From Novosphingobium sp. AP12 (GTDB taxonomy: Bacteria > Pseudomonadota > Alphaproteobacteria > Sphingomonadales > Sphingomonadaceae): a stretch of DNA of 43,842 nt. This document shows, one piece after another, positions 32,950 through 41,872 of the stretch. The notes under the pieces were generated by a model, which was not told the origin of the DNA, ran no database searches, and was given only the letters and a program-made list of their open reading frames with translations. The translations under genes were made by a program, and so were the position numbers. Numbering within the stretch: position 1 is the stretch's first letter; every line of letters starts with the position of its first letter. Location of the stretch: positions 1-43,842 of the forward strand of contig NZ_AKKE01000048.1 in the NCBI RefSeq assembly GCF_000281975.1, written 5' to 3'.

Positions 32950-34548
32950 TCAGATTGTTTCGACGTGGAGACCGGGCCGGCCGGCTTCCAGCGAGAAACG
33001 GGCGATATCAGCAATCCCTGAATCCTCCCGGCGCGCGTCCGCAAGGCCGCGATAGGTCACGCTGCCGCCCCTGGCGTCGATGTCGAGCCGGCCGTAGCCG
33101 CGCACCATGTTCTCCGCGAAGGCGAGGCCGTTGCCGGGGGCAAGGCGCTTGAAATCGGGGTCGTTGCGCAGCGAGGTGATCGAGCCGCCGACGAATTCGG
33201 CGGCGATGGGCGCCCCGTCGGGACGGTCCGGGTCGACGATCTGCGCGGCGGCGAAGGCATGGATGTCGCCGCCCAGCGCCAGCGGATTGCTGGTCTTCGC
33301 CTCGACCCAGCGGCGGAAGATCTTCTCACGCGCGGCGGGGTAGCCGGACCAGTTGTCGGCGGAATAATGCGGCGCGTCGGAAGGGTCGGCGGCGTCGGGC
33401 ACGATCGACTGGCGCATGATTGTCTGCTGGCCGAGGATGTTCCACTGCGCGGGGCTGCGGGCAAGGCGTTCGTCGAGCCACCGCTCCTGCGCAGCCCCCA
33501 GCATGGAGCGGCTTGGATCGCGCAGGTCTGCGCAGTCGCCGATGACGCTGCGGTAGGGCTTGTGGGCTTCGATCAGCCCGGCCGGCTGGCAGGCGTGCGG
33601 ACCGCGGTACTGCCGGTCGTCGACGATCTGGAGCTGCGCGAGGGCGCCCCAGTCGAGCGTGCGATAGATGCGCATGTCCGCGCCGCGCGGCGGGCGCACG
33701 CGCAAGGGCTGATGTTCGTAATAGGCCTGATAGGCGGCTGCGCGCCGGCGCAGGAAGGCCATGGGGTCGCCGTTGCCTTCGCTCAGTGCGCCAGCATAGT
33801 CGTTGGCGACTTCGTGGTCGTCCCAGGTCAGCGCCCAGGGCGCGGCGTGGTGAGCGGCTTGCAGCAGCGGGTCGAGCTTGTAGGTCGCATAGCGGGCGCG
33901 GTAGCCGGCGAGGTCGATCGGCTCGGGGTTGCGGTGCAGCCGGACCGCGTCCTTCTTGTTGGGCGCGCCCTCGTAGATGTAGTCACCGAGGAACAGGATG
34001 AGGTCCGGGTCCTCGGCGACCACATGGCGCCAGGCGGCGTAGAAGCCGGCCTCGAATTTCTGGCAGGACGCGAAGCACAGGCGCAGCCGATCGACCTTGG
34101 CGCCGCGTGCGGGCGCGGTCCTGGCGCGGCCGACCGGGCTGGCCTCGCCGCCTGCCAGGAAGCGGTAGAAGTACGCGCGGCCCGGCTTGAGGCCATCGGC
34201 ATCGACATGGACCGAGTGCCCCCACCACGGCTCGGCGCGGGCGGTGCCGCTGCGCACCACGCGGGCGAAACGCTCGTCCTCGGCCACTTCCCAGCGGACC
34301 GGCACGGAGGTCGCCGGCATGCCGCCGTCACCGGCGAGCGGCTCCGGCGCGAGGCGGGTCCATAGGATCACGCTGTCGGGTTCGGGATCGCCCGATGCGA
34401 CGCCGAGCGAGAACAGCCCGCTCGGCAGCCGGGATGCCCCTTGAGCGCCGATCGAGAACAGCGCTCCCGCCGCCGCCGCCCCGCCGAGCACCAGTCGGCG
34501 CGAGAATTCGGGAGGGCGGGGCGGCTGCGGCGCGTCGGGAGATGTCAT
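32950..34548 (-). CDS. phoD: PhoD-type alkaline phosphatase/phosphodiesterase, 532 aa
   Basis: Exported metallophosphatase of the PhoD family, releasing phosphate from phosphomono- and diesters with a calcium/iron centre. A twin-arginine signal (FSRRLVLGG, Arg17-Arg18, followed by a hydrophobic stretch) shows Tat export of the folded enzyme. An N-terminal PhoD-specific domain (FSLGVASGDPEPDSVILWTRL near 46-66) precedes the catalytic domain with FASCQ, LFLGDYIYEG, TWDDHEVANDY near 245-255, and LGGDIHAF near 428. Length is typical. No pho box could be recognised upstream. The start is the ATG at 34548. Expression in phosphate starvation is usual for the family. Confidence 0.92.
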   Translation of the reverse strand: MTSPDAPQPPRPPEFSRRLVLGGAAAAGALFSIGAQGASRLPSGLFSLGVASGDPEPDSVILWTRLAPEPLAGDGGMPATSVPVRWEVAEDERFARVVRSGTARAEPWWGHSVHVDADGLKPGRAYFYRFLAGGEASPVGRARTAPARGAKVDRLRLCFASCQKFEAGFYAAWRHVVAEDPDLILFLGDYIYEGAPNKKDAVRLHRNPEPIDLAGYRARYATYKLDPLLQAAHHAAPWALTWDDHEVANDYAGALSEGNGDPMAFLRRRAAAYQAYYEHQPLRVRPPRGADMRIYRTLDWGALAQLQIVDDRQYRGPHACQPAGLIEAHKPYRSVIGDCADLRDPSRSMLGAAQERWLDERLARSPAQWNILGQQTIMRQSIVPDAADPSDAPHYSADNWSGYPAAREKIFRRWVEAKTSNPLALGGDIHAFAAAQIVDPDRPDGAPIAAEFVGGSITSLRNDPDFKRLAPGNGLAFAENMVRGYGRLDIDARGGSVTYRGLADARREDSGIADIARFSLEAGRPGLHVETI

Positions 34549-34604
34549 GATGCAGGCGCCTATCGGCCCGGCATGTTACTTAACCATGACAGTGCGCCCG
34601 CCGG

Positions 34605-35048
34605 TCAGACCTGCGCGGCGATCGTCAGTTCGCCTTCGTCCTCGCCGTCCCAGTAGTGCACGCGCTCGCCGGATACTTTGATGAGCAGCAGGCCCGGCGT
34701 GTCGATGCCGTCCGGCCACCAGCGTTCGAGGCCCTTGGTCCAGTGCTCCGCGAACAGCGCCTTGTCGCGGATCAGCGAGGCCTTGCCTTCGACCGCGAGA
34801 AAGAACGGGCGCATGCCGAGGAATCCCGAGGTGCCCTGGTAGCTGAGGCCGACGTGGGGATCGGCCTCGATGTCGCCTACCATGCGCGTCGTCTCGTCGG
34901 CGAAGAACCAGGCGTCGCCGCTGTAGTCGACCTCGCGGTTGTTGCTCATGGGCCGCGCGGCGATAGCGCCGCCGTTGGTCCGGGTCGACAGGACGGTGAA
35001 GTCGATGTCGCGCATCTTCTCGGAGAGTTCGGCGAGGGTTCGGGTCAT
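34605..35048 (-). CDS. General-stress-type FMN split-barrel protein (pyridoxamine oxidase-like), 147 aa
   Basis: Small cytoplasmic protein with the flavin-binding split-barrel fold of general stress protein 26 and pyridoxamine 5'-phosphate oxidase relatives. It shows LSTRTNGGAIAARPMSN near 20-36, WFFADETTRMVGDIEADPHVGLSY near 47-70 and FLAVEGKASLIRDK near 82-95. Binding of a flavin is likely; the reaction is unknown. The start at 35048 has AAGGA eight bases upstream. The longer open frame upstream belongs to the EamA gene's other strand frame and is not used. It lies 17 bases after the EamA transporter stop (35066), on the same strand, and may be co-transcribed. Confidence 0.85.
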   Translation of the reverse strand: MTRTLAELSEKMRDIDFTVLSTRTNGGAIAARPMSNNREVDYSGDAWFFADETTRMVGDIEADPHVGLSYQGTSGFLGMRPFFLAVEGKASLIRDKALFAEHWTKGLERWWPDGIDTPGLLLIKVSGERVHYWDGEDEGELTIAAQV

Positions 35049-35065
35049 GACGGGTTCCTTTGGCT

Positions 35066-36028
35066 CTACTCCACGGAACGCCGGGCCTGCGCAGATGGTT
35101 TCGCCGGCTTGTGCGCGGCAAGGCACGAGACGACGCTGGCCAGCACGAACATCATCGCCAGCACCTCGAGCGGCGTGGGCAGTCGGCGTTCCCAGATGAA
35201 GGCGTAAAGCAGCGCGAACAGCGTCTCGAACAGGATCATCTGCCCGGCGAGGGTGAGCGGCAGCAGCCGGCTCATCCGGTTCCACAGCGCATTGCCGACC
35301 ACCGAGGCCAGCAGCGCGATCCCCCCGCTCAGCGCAAGGAAGCGCATCCACGCGGCGGCGGCATGCCCCTGCGGCTCCAGCACCAGCGCGGCGGGCAGGA
35401 GCAGCACCGCCTGCGCGCCCGTCGCGACGCCGAGCAGCAGGCTCCAGTCGTGCGCCGAAACCTTGTCCACCCGCGCGAGGCAGCGGCTGTTGGCGACGGC
35501 GAAGGTCGCCCATGAAACGAGCGCCCCGATCGCGCAGAGCAGCCCGGCCAGCTGGGTCATGGTCGATCCGGCGCCGGGGCTCGCAATCGCCTGCCAGCCG
35601 ATGCAGATTGCGGCGCCGGCGGCCAGCAGCAGCGAGGGCGCGAGTCCCGCCAGCGAGGGCGACGCCGCGTCCCGGCTCCCGACCACGGTGACGAGGACCG
35701 GGATGAAGCCGATAACCAGCGAGGTCATGGCAATCCCGCCCATCTGCACCGCGCTTGCCAGCAGGACATAGTAGAGCGTGTTGCCCAGCAGGCTGAGCCA
35801 GGTCAGCGCCAGCCAGTCGTCGCGGGTCAGGTGGGCCAGCGTGCTCGACCAGCGAGGTGCGAGCAGCACCGCCGCGATCGCTCCGTAGGCGAGATAGCGC
35901 CCCGCGGCGAGGTGTAGCGGGCCGAAGTCCCGCGCCAGTTCAGGTACCAGGAACACCAGCCCCCAGAGCGCGCCGGCGCCTATGCCGCAGGCGATGCCGA
36001 CCGTGGTTTTCCGTGCGTCCGTCATCAT
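35066..36028 (-). CDS. EamA/DMT family transporter, 320 aa
   Basis: Drug/metabolite exporter of the inner membrane with ten helices in two EamA repeats (about 12-140 and 160-305). The first repeat holds GALWGLVFLVPELARDFGPLHLAAGRYL and the second SWATFAVANSR. Such proteins export amino acids, metabolites or drugs; the substrate is not readable. The ATG at 36028 (or the adjacent one at 36025) follows GGGAG closely. An AraC-type regulator starts 58 bases upstream of it on the same strand, a common exporter-plus-regulator pair. Confidence 0.88.
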   Translation of the reverse strand: MMTDARKTTVGIACGIGAGALWGLVFLVPELARDFGPLHLAAGRYLAYGAIAAVLLAPRWSSTLAHLTRDDWLALTWLSLLGNTLYYVLLASAVQMGGIAMTSLVIGFIPVLVTVVGSRDAASPSLAGLAPSLLLAAGAAICIGWQAIASPGAGSTMTQLAGLLCAIGALVSWATFAVANSRCLARVDKVSAHDWSLLLGVATGAQAVLLLPAALVLEPQGHAAAAWMRFLALSGGIALLASVVGNALWNRMSRLLPLTLAGQMILFETLFALLYAFIWERRLPTPLEVLAMMFVLASVVSCLAAHKPAKPSAQARRSVE

Positions 36029-36086
36029 GGGCTCCCTGCGAGAGCGGCGGCAGTCGCACGGCGCAGCGCGGATGTCTTGGCGCAGG

Positions 36087-36854
36087 CTATCGAAGTCTGG
36101 TCCCGGCCTCCCGCATCATGCGCCGGTAGGCGGCGGGCGGCAGCCCGGTCGCCTCGCGCATCGCGCGGGTCAGGGCGCTCTGGTCGAAGTAGCCGTAGCG
36201 GTGGGCGAGCTGCGCGATCGGGACGTCGCCGGACCCCAGATCCTCGCGCACGCGGGCGAGGCGCATGGCCGAAAGCCATCCGCGCGGTGTTGTGTCCAGT
36301 TCCTCGCGGAACAGCACATGGAGACGGCTGACGCTGAGACCGCCGCGCCGCGCCATGGCGGAAGCCGTCCAGTTCGCGCCCGGCTCGGCTTCCAGCGCGG
36401 CCAGCACCGCCGCGAGGCGTGACTTCGGACGGGGCGCCGCGCCTTCGACGGTGTCGAGCAGCAGCGGCACCCATCGCTCCAGGGTCGCGGCCGGGGCAGG
36501 GCCTGCGGACGCGGTGAGCGCCATGAAGTCGACCAGCTTGGTCGCGGCGAAGGGGAGGGGGTGGTAGGGTTGGCGCGCCAACTGCTCCCGCAGCCTCGGC
36601 GCCATTTCGCCCGGATCTAGGTCGAGGATGAAGGCGCTGTTGGCCTGCCCGGCCATCTGGTCGTGCTCGGTGTCAGTCTCCACGAACGCGAGGTCGCCCC
36701 GCCCAATCGCGCCGCCGCGCCCGCCGATCTCCATCTCCAGCGCGCCCGTCACCGGCAGCACGATCTGCGCGAAGCCGTGTTTGTCGAGCGTGCTCGACGA
36801 CCCGTAGCTGCGGATCGCCAGCGCGAAGGGCGGTGAGGATGCCATGGGAGACAT
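36087..36854 (-). CDS. AraC-family transcription regulator, 255 aa
   Basis: A cupin-like N-terminal sensing domain (about 20-90, IVLPVTGALEMEIGG...GDLAFVETDTEHDQM) is joined to a C-terminal AraC HTH domain (about 160-255, ASAMARRGGLSVSRLHVLFREEL...RYGYFDQSALTRAMREATGLPPAAYRR). The start is either 36854 or 36845. I prefer 36854 because AAAAGGAAAC lies about twelve bases upstream of it. It probably controls the EamA transporter next to it, and perhaps itself through the palindrome at 36863-36878. Ligand unknown. Confidence 0.88.
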   Translation of the reverse strand: MSPMASSPPFALAIRSYGSSSTLDKHGFAQIVLPVTGALEMEIGGRGGAIGRGDLAFVETDTEHDQMAGQANSAFILDLDPGEMAPRLREQLARQPYHPLPFAATKLVDFMALTASAGPAPAATLERWVPLLLDTVEGAAPRPKSRLAAVLAALEAEPGANWTASAMARRGGLSVSRLHVLFREELDTTPRGWLSAMRLARVREDLGSGDVPIAQLAHRYGYFDQSALTRAMREATGLPPAAYRRMMREAGTRLR

Positions 36855-36862
36855 ATAGCGCC

Positions 36863-36878
36863 GTTTCCTTTTGGAAAC
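36863..36878. promoter_or_regulatory. Perfect palindrome over the AraC regulator's ribosome site
   Basis: GTTTCC (36863-36868), TTTT, GGAAAC (36873-36878) is a perfect inverted repeat with a four-base spacer. On the minus strand its centre reads AAAAGGAAAC, which is also the ribosome-binding site of the AraC-type gene. A bound protein here would block both transcription and translation; autoregulation is plausible. Confidence 0.5.
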
Positions 36879-36891
36879 ACGCTCTCTTGTA

Positions 36892-37557
36892 TCAGCGGCA
36901 GAAGTCGGCGCCGTCCGCTTCGAGGTGGAGGTGGTTGGCGTGGGCGGCGTTGTAGCCCGGCCCCAGCGTCGTGCCGAAGCGCTTGCAGGCGCTGTCGTGG
37001 ACGGTACGCAGGAAGCGGCGCTCCTCAGGCGTGCCACCATTCCAGTCTTCGAGCACGGTGATCCGCCGCCCGTCGCCCAGCACGAAGCCCGAGACGTCGA
37101 TGGCGTTGGCGCTGGCGTGGCCCGAGCGGCGGTTGGTGCCCGCCACGTTGCGGCACGAGTAGCTGCCGAAAGTCTCGATCTTCACCACCCGGCTGCCGAG
37201 GATCTGCAGCGCCGCGCGGTCCACGCCGTAGCGCGCCCAGGCGGCGAAGGGCGCGGCCATCGCGCAGGTCACCGGGCCGAGCCCGGACAGCGAGACCGTC
37301 GCGTTGTCGGTGTTGAGTGCGGCCAGCTTCACCGATCCCACGGCGGAGCAGGCGCTGCCGTAATATCTGTCCTCCACCGGCGTGAACACCGCCTGCTGCG
37401 CGCTGAGCTTCGCGAGGCACTGGCGGACGTCGGCGCGCTGAGGCGGCGCGACCGGACGACTCGACGAGCGACTTGGCTGCCGCTTCTGGGGCGCCGGTCG
37501 GTCGATACACCCGCTCACCAGCGCAAGGAGAGGAAGGGCGATTAAATATTTCCGCAT
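36892..37557 (-). CDS. Extensin-like lipoprotein (LAS/M15-type fold), 221 aa
   Basis: An N-terminal lipobox LVSGC (Cys17) marks a lipoprotein with a Pro/Ser/Arg-rich linker to about residue 42. The extensin-like C-terminal domain follows, with the zinc-site pattern SGHASANAIDVSGF near 144-157 and HANHLHLE near 207-214. The His, Asp and His-x-His spacing resembles LAS peptidases, suggesting cell-wall carboxypeptidase-like activity, although biochemical proof for this family is scarce. Paired cysteines (for instance in YSCRNVAG and DSACKRFG) should form disulfides. It lies upstream of, and on the same strand as, the AraC regulator, 37 bases away. Confidence 0.87.
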   Translation of the reverse strand: MRKYLIALPLLALVSGCIDRPAPQKRQPSRSSSRPVAPPQRADVRQCLAKLSAQQAVFTPVEDRYYGSACSAVGSVKLAALNTDNATVSLSGLGPVTCAMAAPFAAWARYGVDRAALQILGSRVVKIETFGSYSCRNVAGTNRRSGHASANAIDVSGFVLGDGRRITVLEDWNGGTPEERRFLRTVHDSACKRFGTTLGPGYNAAHANHLHLEADGADFCR

Positions 37558-37669
37558 AGGGTCAAACTTCTGGGGGCTCCGCTTAACCTGCGCTTACCCG
37601 TGCCTTACGCCGCGCCGGGGCGCCATATGCATGCGGTCGTTTTGCACAGGCAACCGGCCTCCAAGTCGA

Positions 37670-37697
37670 TTGACATATCCCGGCACGTCTCTAGGAG
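37670..37697 (+). promoter_or_regulatory. serC promoter
   Basis: A perfect -35 TTGACA (37670-37675) is followed after 16 bases by TAGGAG (37692-37697), a weak -10. The 5' leader would run about 50 bases to the serC ATG (37755), just covering the structured leader. The gap to the divergent extensin gene is 197 bases. Confidence 0.5.
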
Positions 37698-37748
37698 CGG
37701 CGCCGGGCCACGCGGTCCCAACGCCGCGCGAGCTCTCTGTAAGGAGAG
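37697..37748 (+). ncRNA. Probable serC leader RNA (two-hairpin, ribosome-site occluding)
   Basis: Stem one pairs GCGGCG (37697-37702) with CGCCGC (37722-37727) and encloses GGGCC/GG-U-CCC (37705-37709 with 37714-37719, one bulged U) with loop ACGC. Stem two pairs CTCTC (37733-37737) with GAGAG (37744-37748) and the loop plus right arm carry the AAGGAGAG ribosome site of serC, seven bases before the ATG. A conserved serC RNA motif is known upstream of serC-serA operons in Alphaproteobacteria. Position and layout agree; I could not run the covariance model. Confidence 0.6.
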
Positions 37749-37754
37749 TCAGAA

Positions 37755-38888
37755 ATGACTGATTTTAATGCCGTACCCGCGCGTAAACCTGCTCGTCCGC
37801 AGTTCTCTTCCGGACCCTGCGCCAAGCCTCCCGGCTACTCCCCCGACAAGCTCGCGACTGAATCGCTAGGCCGCTCGCACCGTGCCAAGATCGGCAAGAC
37901 GCGCCTCGCATACTGCATCGACCTGATGCGCGAAGTGCTGCAGCTGCCCGACACCCACCGCATCGGCATCGTCCCCGGTTCCGACACCGGCGCCTTCGAG
38001 ATGGCCATGTGGACCATGCTCGGCGCGCGCGGCGTGACGACGGTTGCGTGGGAAAGCTTCGGCGAGGGCTGGGTGACGGACGCCGCCAAGCAGCTCAAGC
38101 TCGATCCCACCGTGATCCGCGCCGACTACGGCCAGCTTCCCGACCTCACCCAGATCGACTTCAGCACCGACGTGCTGTTCGCCTGGAACGGCACCACCTC
38201 GGGCGTGCGCGTCCCCAACGCCGACTTCATCCCGGCCGACCGTGAAGGCCTGACCTTCGCCGACGCCACCTCGGCGGTCTTCGCCTACGACATCGACTGG
38301 TCGAAGATCGACGTCGCCACCTTCTCCTGGCAGAAGGTCCTGGGCGGCGAAGGCGGCCACGGCGTGCTGATCCTCGGCCCCCGCGCGGTCGAGCGCCTCG
38401 AAACCTACACCCCCGCCTGGCCGCTCCCCAAGGTGTTCCGCCTGGTTTCCAAGGGCAAGCTCGCCGAGGGCGTGTTCAAAGGCGAGACGATCAACACCCC
38501 CTCGATGCTTGCCGTCGAGGACGCCATCTTCGCGCTCGAATGGGCCAAGGGTCTCGGCGGTCTGGAAGGTCTCAAGGCCCGCTCGGACGCCAACGCCGCC
38601 GCGCTCTCCAAGATCGTCGCCGACCGTGACTGGCTGGGTCACCTCGCTCTTGATGAGGCGAGCCGGTCGAAGACCTCGGTCTGCCTGACCGTCGAAGGCG
38701 CCGACGCGGACTTCATCAAGAAGTTCGCCGCCCTGCTCGAAAAGCAGGACGCCGCCTACGACGTCGCCGGATACCGCGACGCTCCGGCGGGTCTGCGCAT
38801 CTGGTGCGGCGCCACCGTCGATACCCAGGACATCGAGGATCTCGGTCCCTGGCTCGACTGGGCCTACGCCGCCGTCAAGGCCGGCTGA
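37755..38888 (+). CDS. serC: Phosphoserine aminotransferase, 377 aa
   Basis: Pyridoxal-phosphate enzyme converting 3-phosphohydroxypyruvate and glutamate to phosphoserine, the second step of serine synthesis, and also acting in pyridoxine synthesis. FSSGPCAKPPGYS near 17-29 and the PLP lysine Lys194 in FSWQKVLGGEGGHG identify it as the alphaproteobacterial form. Length is typical (362-390). The ATG at 37755 has AAGGAG seven bases upstream within a hairpin. It is followed after 102 bases by serA, with a 9-bp hairpin in between (38909-38937). Start and function are secure. Confidence 0.96.
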   Translation: MTDFNAVPARKPARPQFSSGPCAKPPGYSPDKLATESLGRSHRAKIGKTRLAYCIDLMREVLQLPDTHRIGIVPGSDTGAFEMAMWTMLGARGVTTVAWESFGEGWVTDAAKQLKLDPTVIRADYGQLPDLTQIDFSTDVLFAWNGTTSGVRVPNADFIPADREGLTFADATSAVFAYDIDWSKIDVATFSWQKVLGGEGGHGVLILGPRAVERLETYTPAWPLPKVFRLVSKGKLAEGVFKGETINTPSMLAVEDAIFALEWAKGLGGLEGLKARSDANAAALSKIVADRDWLGHLALDEASRSKTSVCLTVEGADADFIKKFAALLEKQDAAYDVAGYRDAPAGLRIWCGATVDTQDIEDLGPWLDWAYAAVKAG

Positions 38889-38908
38889 ACTTCTACGCGT
38901 ATTTGATG

Positions 38909-38937
38909 GCGTCGCCCTGCAACGGCAAGGGCGACGC
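38909..38937 (+). terminator. Hairpin in the serC-serA gap
   Basis: GCGTCGCCC (38909-38917) and GGGCGACGC (38929-38937) form a perfect 9-bp stem with an 11-base loop, followed by TTCCTTCCC. It could attenuate or partly end transcription, or protect the upstream message; no clean T-run. Confidence 0.45.
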
Positions 38938-38990
38938 TTCCTTCCCGCACCGCGCACCGCCGCGCGCGGGATCGAGCAAGGATTAGAAAC

Positions 38991-40574
38991 ATGACCAAGC
39001 CCAAAGTCCTCATTTCCGACAAGATGGACCCCAACGCCGCCCGTATCTTCGCCGAGATGGGCTGCGACGTCGACGTCATCACCGGCGAGACGCCGGAACA
39101 GCTGATCGCCCGCATCGGCGAATACGATGGCCTGGCCATCCGTTCGTCGACCAAGGTGACCAAGGAAATCCTCGCCGCCGCGCCCCGCCTCAAGGTCATC
39201 GGCCGCGCCGGCATCGGTGTCGACAACGTCGATATCCCGGCCTCGTCGGCGCAGGGCGTCGTCGTGATGAACACGCCGTTCGGCAACTCGATCACCACCG
39301 CCGAGCACGCCATCGCGCTCATCTTCGCGCTGGCCCGCCAGCTGCCCGAAGCCAACGCCCAGACCCAGGCGGGCCTGTGGCCGAAGAACGGCTTCATGGG
39401 CGTCGAAGTCACCGGCAAGACGCTCGGCCTCATCGGCGCGGGCAACATCGGGTCGATCGTCGCCAGCCGTGCGCTCGGTCTGCGCATGAAGGTCGTCGCC
39501 TTCGATCCGTTCCTGACGCCTGAGCGCGCCGTGGAAATGGGGGTCGAGAAGGCCGACCTGGAAACCCTGCTCGCCCGCGCCGACTTCATCACGCTGCACA
39601 CGCCGCTGACCGACCAGACCCGCAACATCCTCTCGGCCGAGAACCTCGCCAAGACCAAGAAGGGCGTGCGCATCGTCAACTGCGCGCGCGGCGGGTTGAT
39701 CGACGAGGCGGCGCTGAAGGCGGGTCTCGATTCCGGCCACATCGCTGGCGCCGCGCTCGACGTGTTCCAGACCGAGCCTGCCAAGGACTCGCCGCTGTTC
39801 GGCACCCCGAACTTCATCTGCACCCCGCACCTCGGCGCATCGACGACCGAAGCGCAGGTCAACGTCGCCCTCCAGGTGGCCGAGCAGATGGCCGACTTCC
39901 TGGTCAACGGCGGCGTCACCAACGCGCTCAACATGCCTTCGCTGAGCGCCGAGGAGGCCCCGAAGCTCAAGCCCTACATGAAGCTGGCCGAAGTGCTCGG
40001 GTCGATGGTCGGCCAGCTGACCGTCGACTCGGTGCCGCGCATCTCGATCCACGTCGAGGGCGCCGCTGCCGAACTGAACCAGAAGCCGATCACCGCCGCC
40101 GTCCTCGCCGGTTTCATGCGCGTCCAGTCGGCCACTGTGAACATGGTCAACGCCCCGTTCCTCGCCAAGGATCGCGGCCTGGAAGTGCGCGAAGTCAAGA
40201 CCGAGCGCGAGGGTGACTACCACACCCTGATCCGCGTTTCGGTCAAGACCGAGGCGGGCGAGCGTTCGGTCGCCGGCACGCTGTTCAACAATGTGGAGCC
40301 GCGCCTTGTCGAGATGTTCGGCATCAAGGTCGAGGCCGAGCTGGAAGGCTCGATGCTCTACATCGTCAACGAGGACGCGCCGGGCTTCATTGGCCGCATC
40401 GGTACGCTGATGGGTGACAACGGCATCAACATCGGCACCTTCAACCTCGGTCGCCGCGATGCTGGCGGCGAGGCGGTCCTGCTGCTCTCGGTCGACAGCC
40501 CGGTCGCCGGCGAAGTGCTGGAAGCGGCCCGTGCCCTCCCCGGCGTGAAGACGGTGAAGGCGCTGTCGTTCTGA
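38991..40574 (+). CDS. serA: D-3-phosphoglycerate dehydrogenase, 527 aa
   Basis: NAD-dependent enzyme oxidising 3-phosphoglycerate, the committed step of serine synthesis. NAD motif GAGNIG at 149-154. The catalytic residues are Arg233 (NCARGG), Glu262 (TEP) and His280 (PHLGAS). The long form with an intervening domain (about 315-450) and a C-terminal ACT domain (about 453-527, MLYIVNEDAPGFIGRIGTLM) makes serine feedback control likely. AAGGA lies about eight bases before the ATG. It follows serC in an operon and ends with a strong terminator at 40599-40629. Confidence 0.97.
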   Translation: MTKPKVLISDKMDPNAARIFAEMGCDVDVITGETPEQLIARIGEYDGLAIRSSTKVTKEILAAAPRLKVIGRAGIGVDNVDIPASSAQGVVVMNTPFGNSITTAEHAIALIFALARQLPEANAQTQAGLWPKNGFMGVEVTGKTLGLIGAGNIGSIVASRALGLRMKVVAFDPFLTPERAVEMGVEKADLETLLARADFITLHTPLTDQTRNILSAENLAKTKKGVRIVNCARGGLIDEAALKAGLDSGHIAGAALDVFQTEPAKDSPLFGTPNFICTPHLGASTTEAQVNVALQVAEQMADFLVNGGVTNALNMPSLSAEEAPKLKPYMKLAEVLGSMVGQLTVDSVPRISIHVEGAAAELNQKPITAAVLAGFMRVQSATVNMVNAPFLAKDRGLEVREVKTEREGDYHTLIRVSVKTEAGERSVAGTLFNNVEPRLVEMFGIKVEAELEGSMLYIVNEDAPGFIGRIGTLMGDNGINIGTFNLGRRDAGGEAVLLLSVDSPVAGEVLEAARALPGVKTVKALSF

Positions 40575-40598
40575 CCTGACCTTTATTTTTCGAACAAA

Positions 40599-40629
40599 GG
40601 GGTCGGCGTGAAAGCGCCGGCCCCTTTTT
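40599..40629 (+). terminator. Intrinsic terminator of the serC-serA operon
   Basis: GGGGTCGGCG (40599-40608), loop TGAAAG, CGCCGGCCCC (40615-40624) form a 10-bp stem with one G-T pair, followed by TTTTT (40625-40629). It is the most classical terminator in the window, 25 bases after the serA stop. Confidence 0.9.
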
Positions 40630-40763
40630 CGTTTCAGGAGGGTGCGGGATCGACGCTGTGAAAGAACCTGCGCGAACGTAGCGACGCGGGGCGATGCAGG
40701 AAAACGGGGAGGCGGCTTGCATCTCCCCCCAAATCGAGAGTGGCGCTCTCGACTGGGCGCGCC

Positions 40764-41771
<1,008 letters not shown>

Positions 41772-41872
41772 GGAGCCCCCCGCATGAACGCGCGGGGATA
41801 TTCCAAGGCCGGCCTTTCGACAACATCCGCCACTCGCCAAACCCGCCCCGGCCCGCTAAGGGCCCGCGCACT

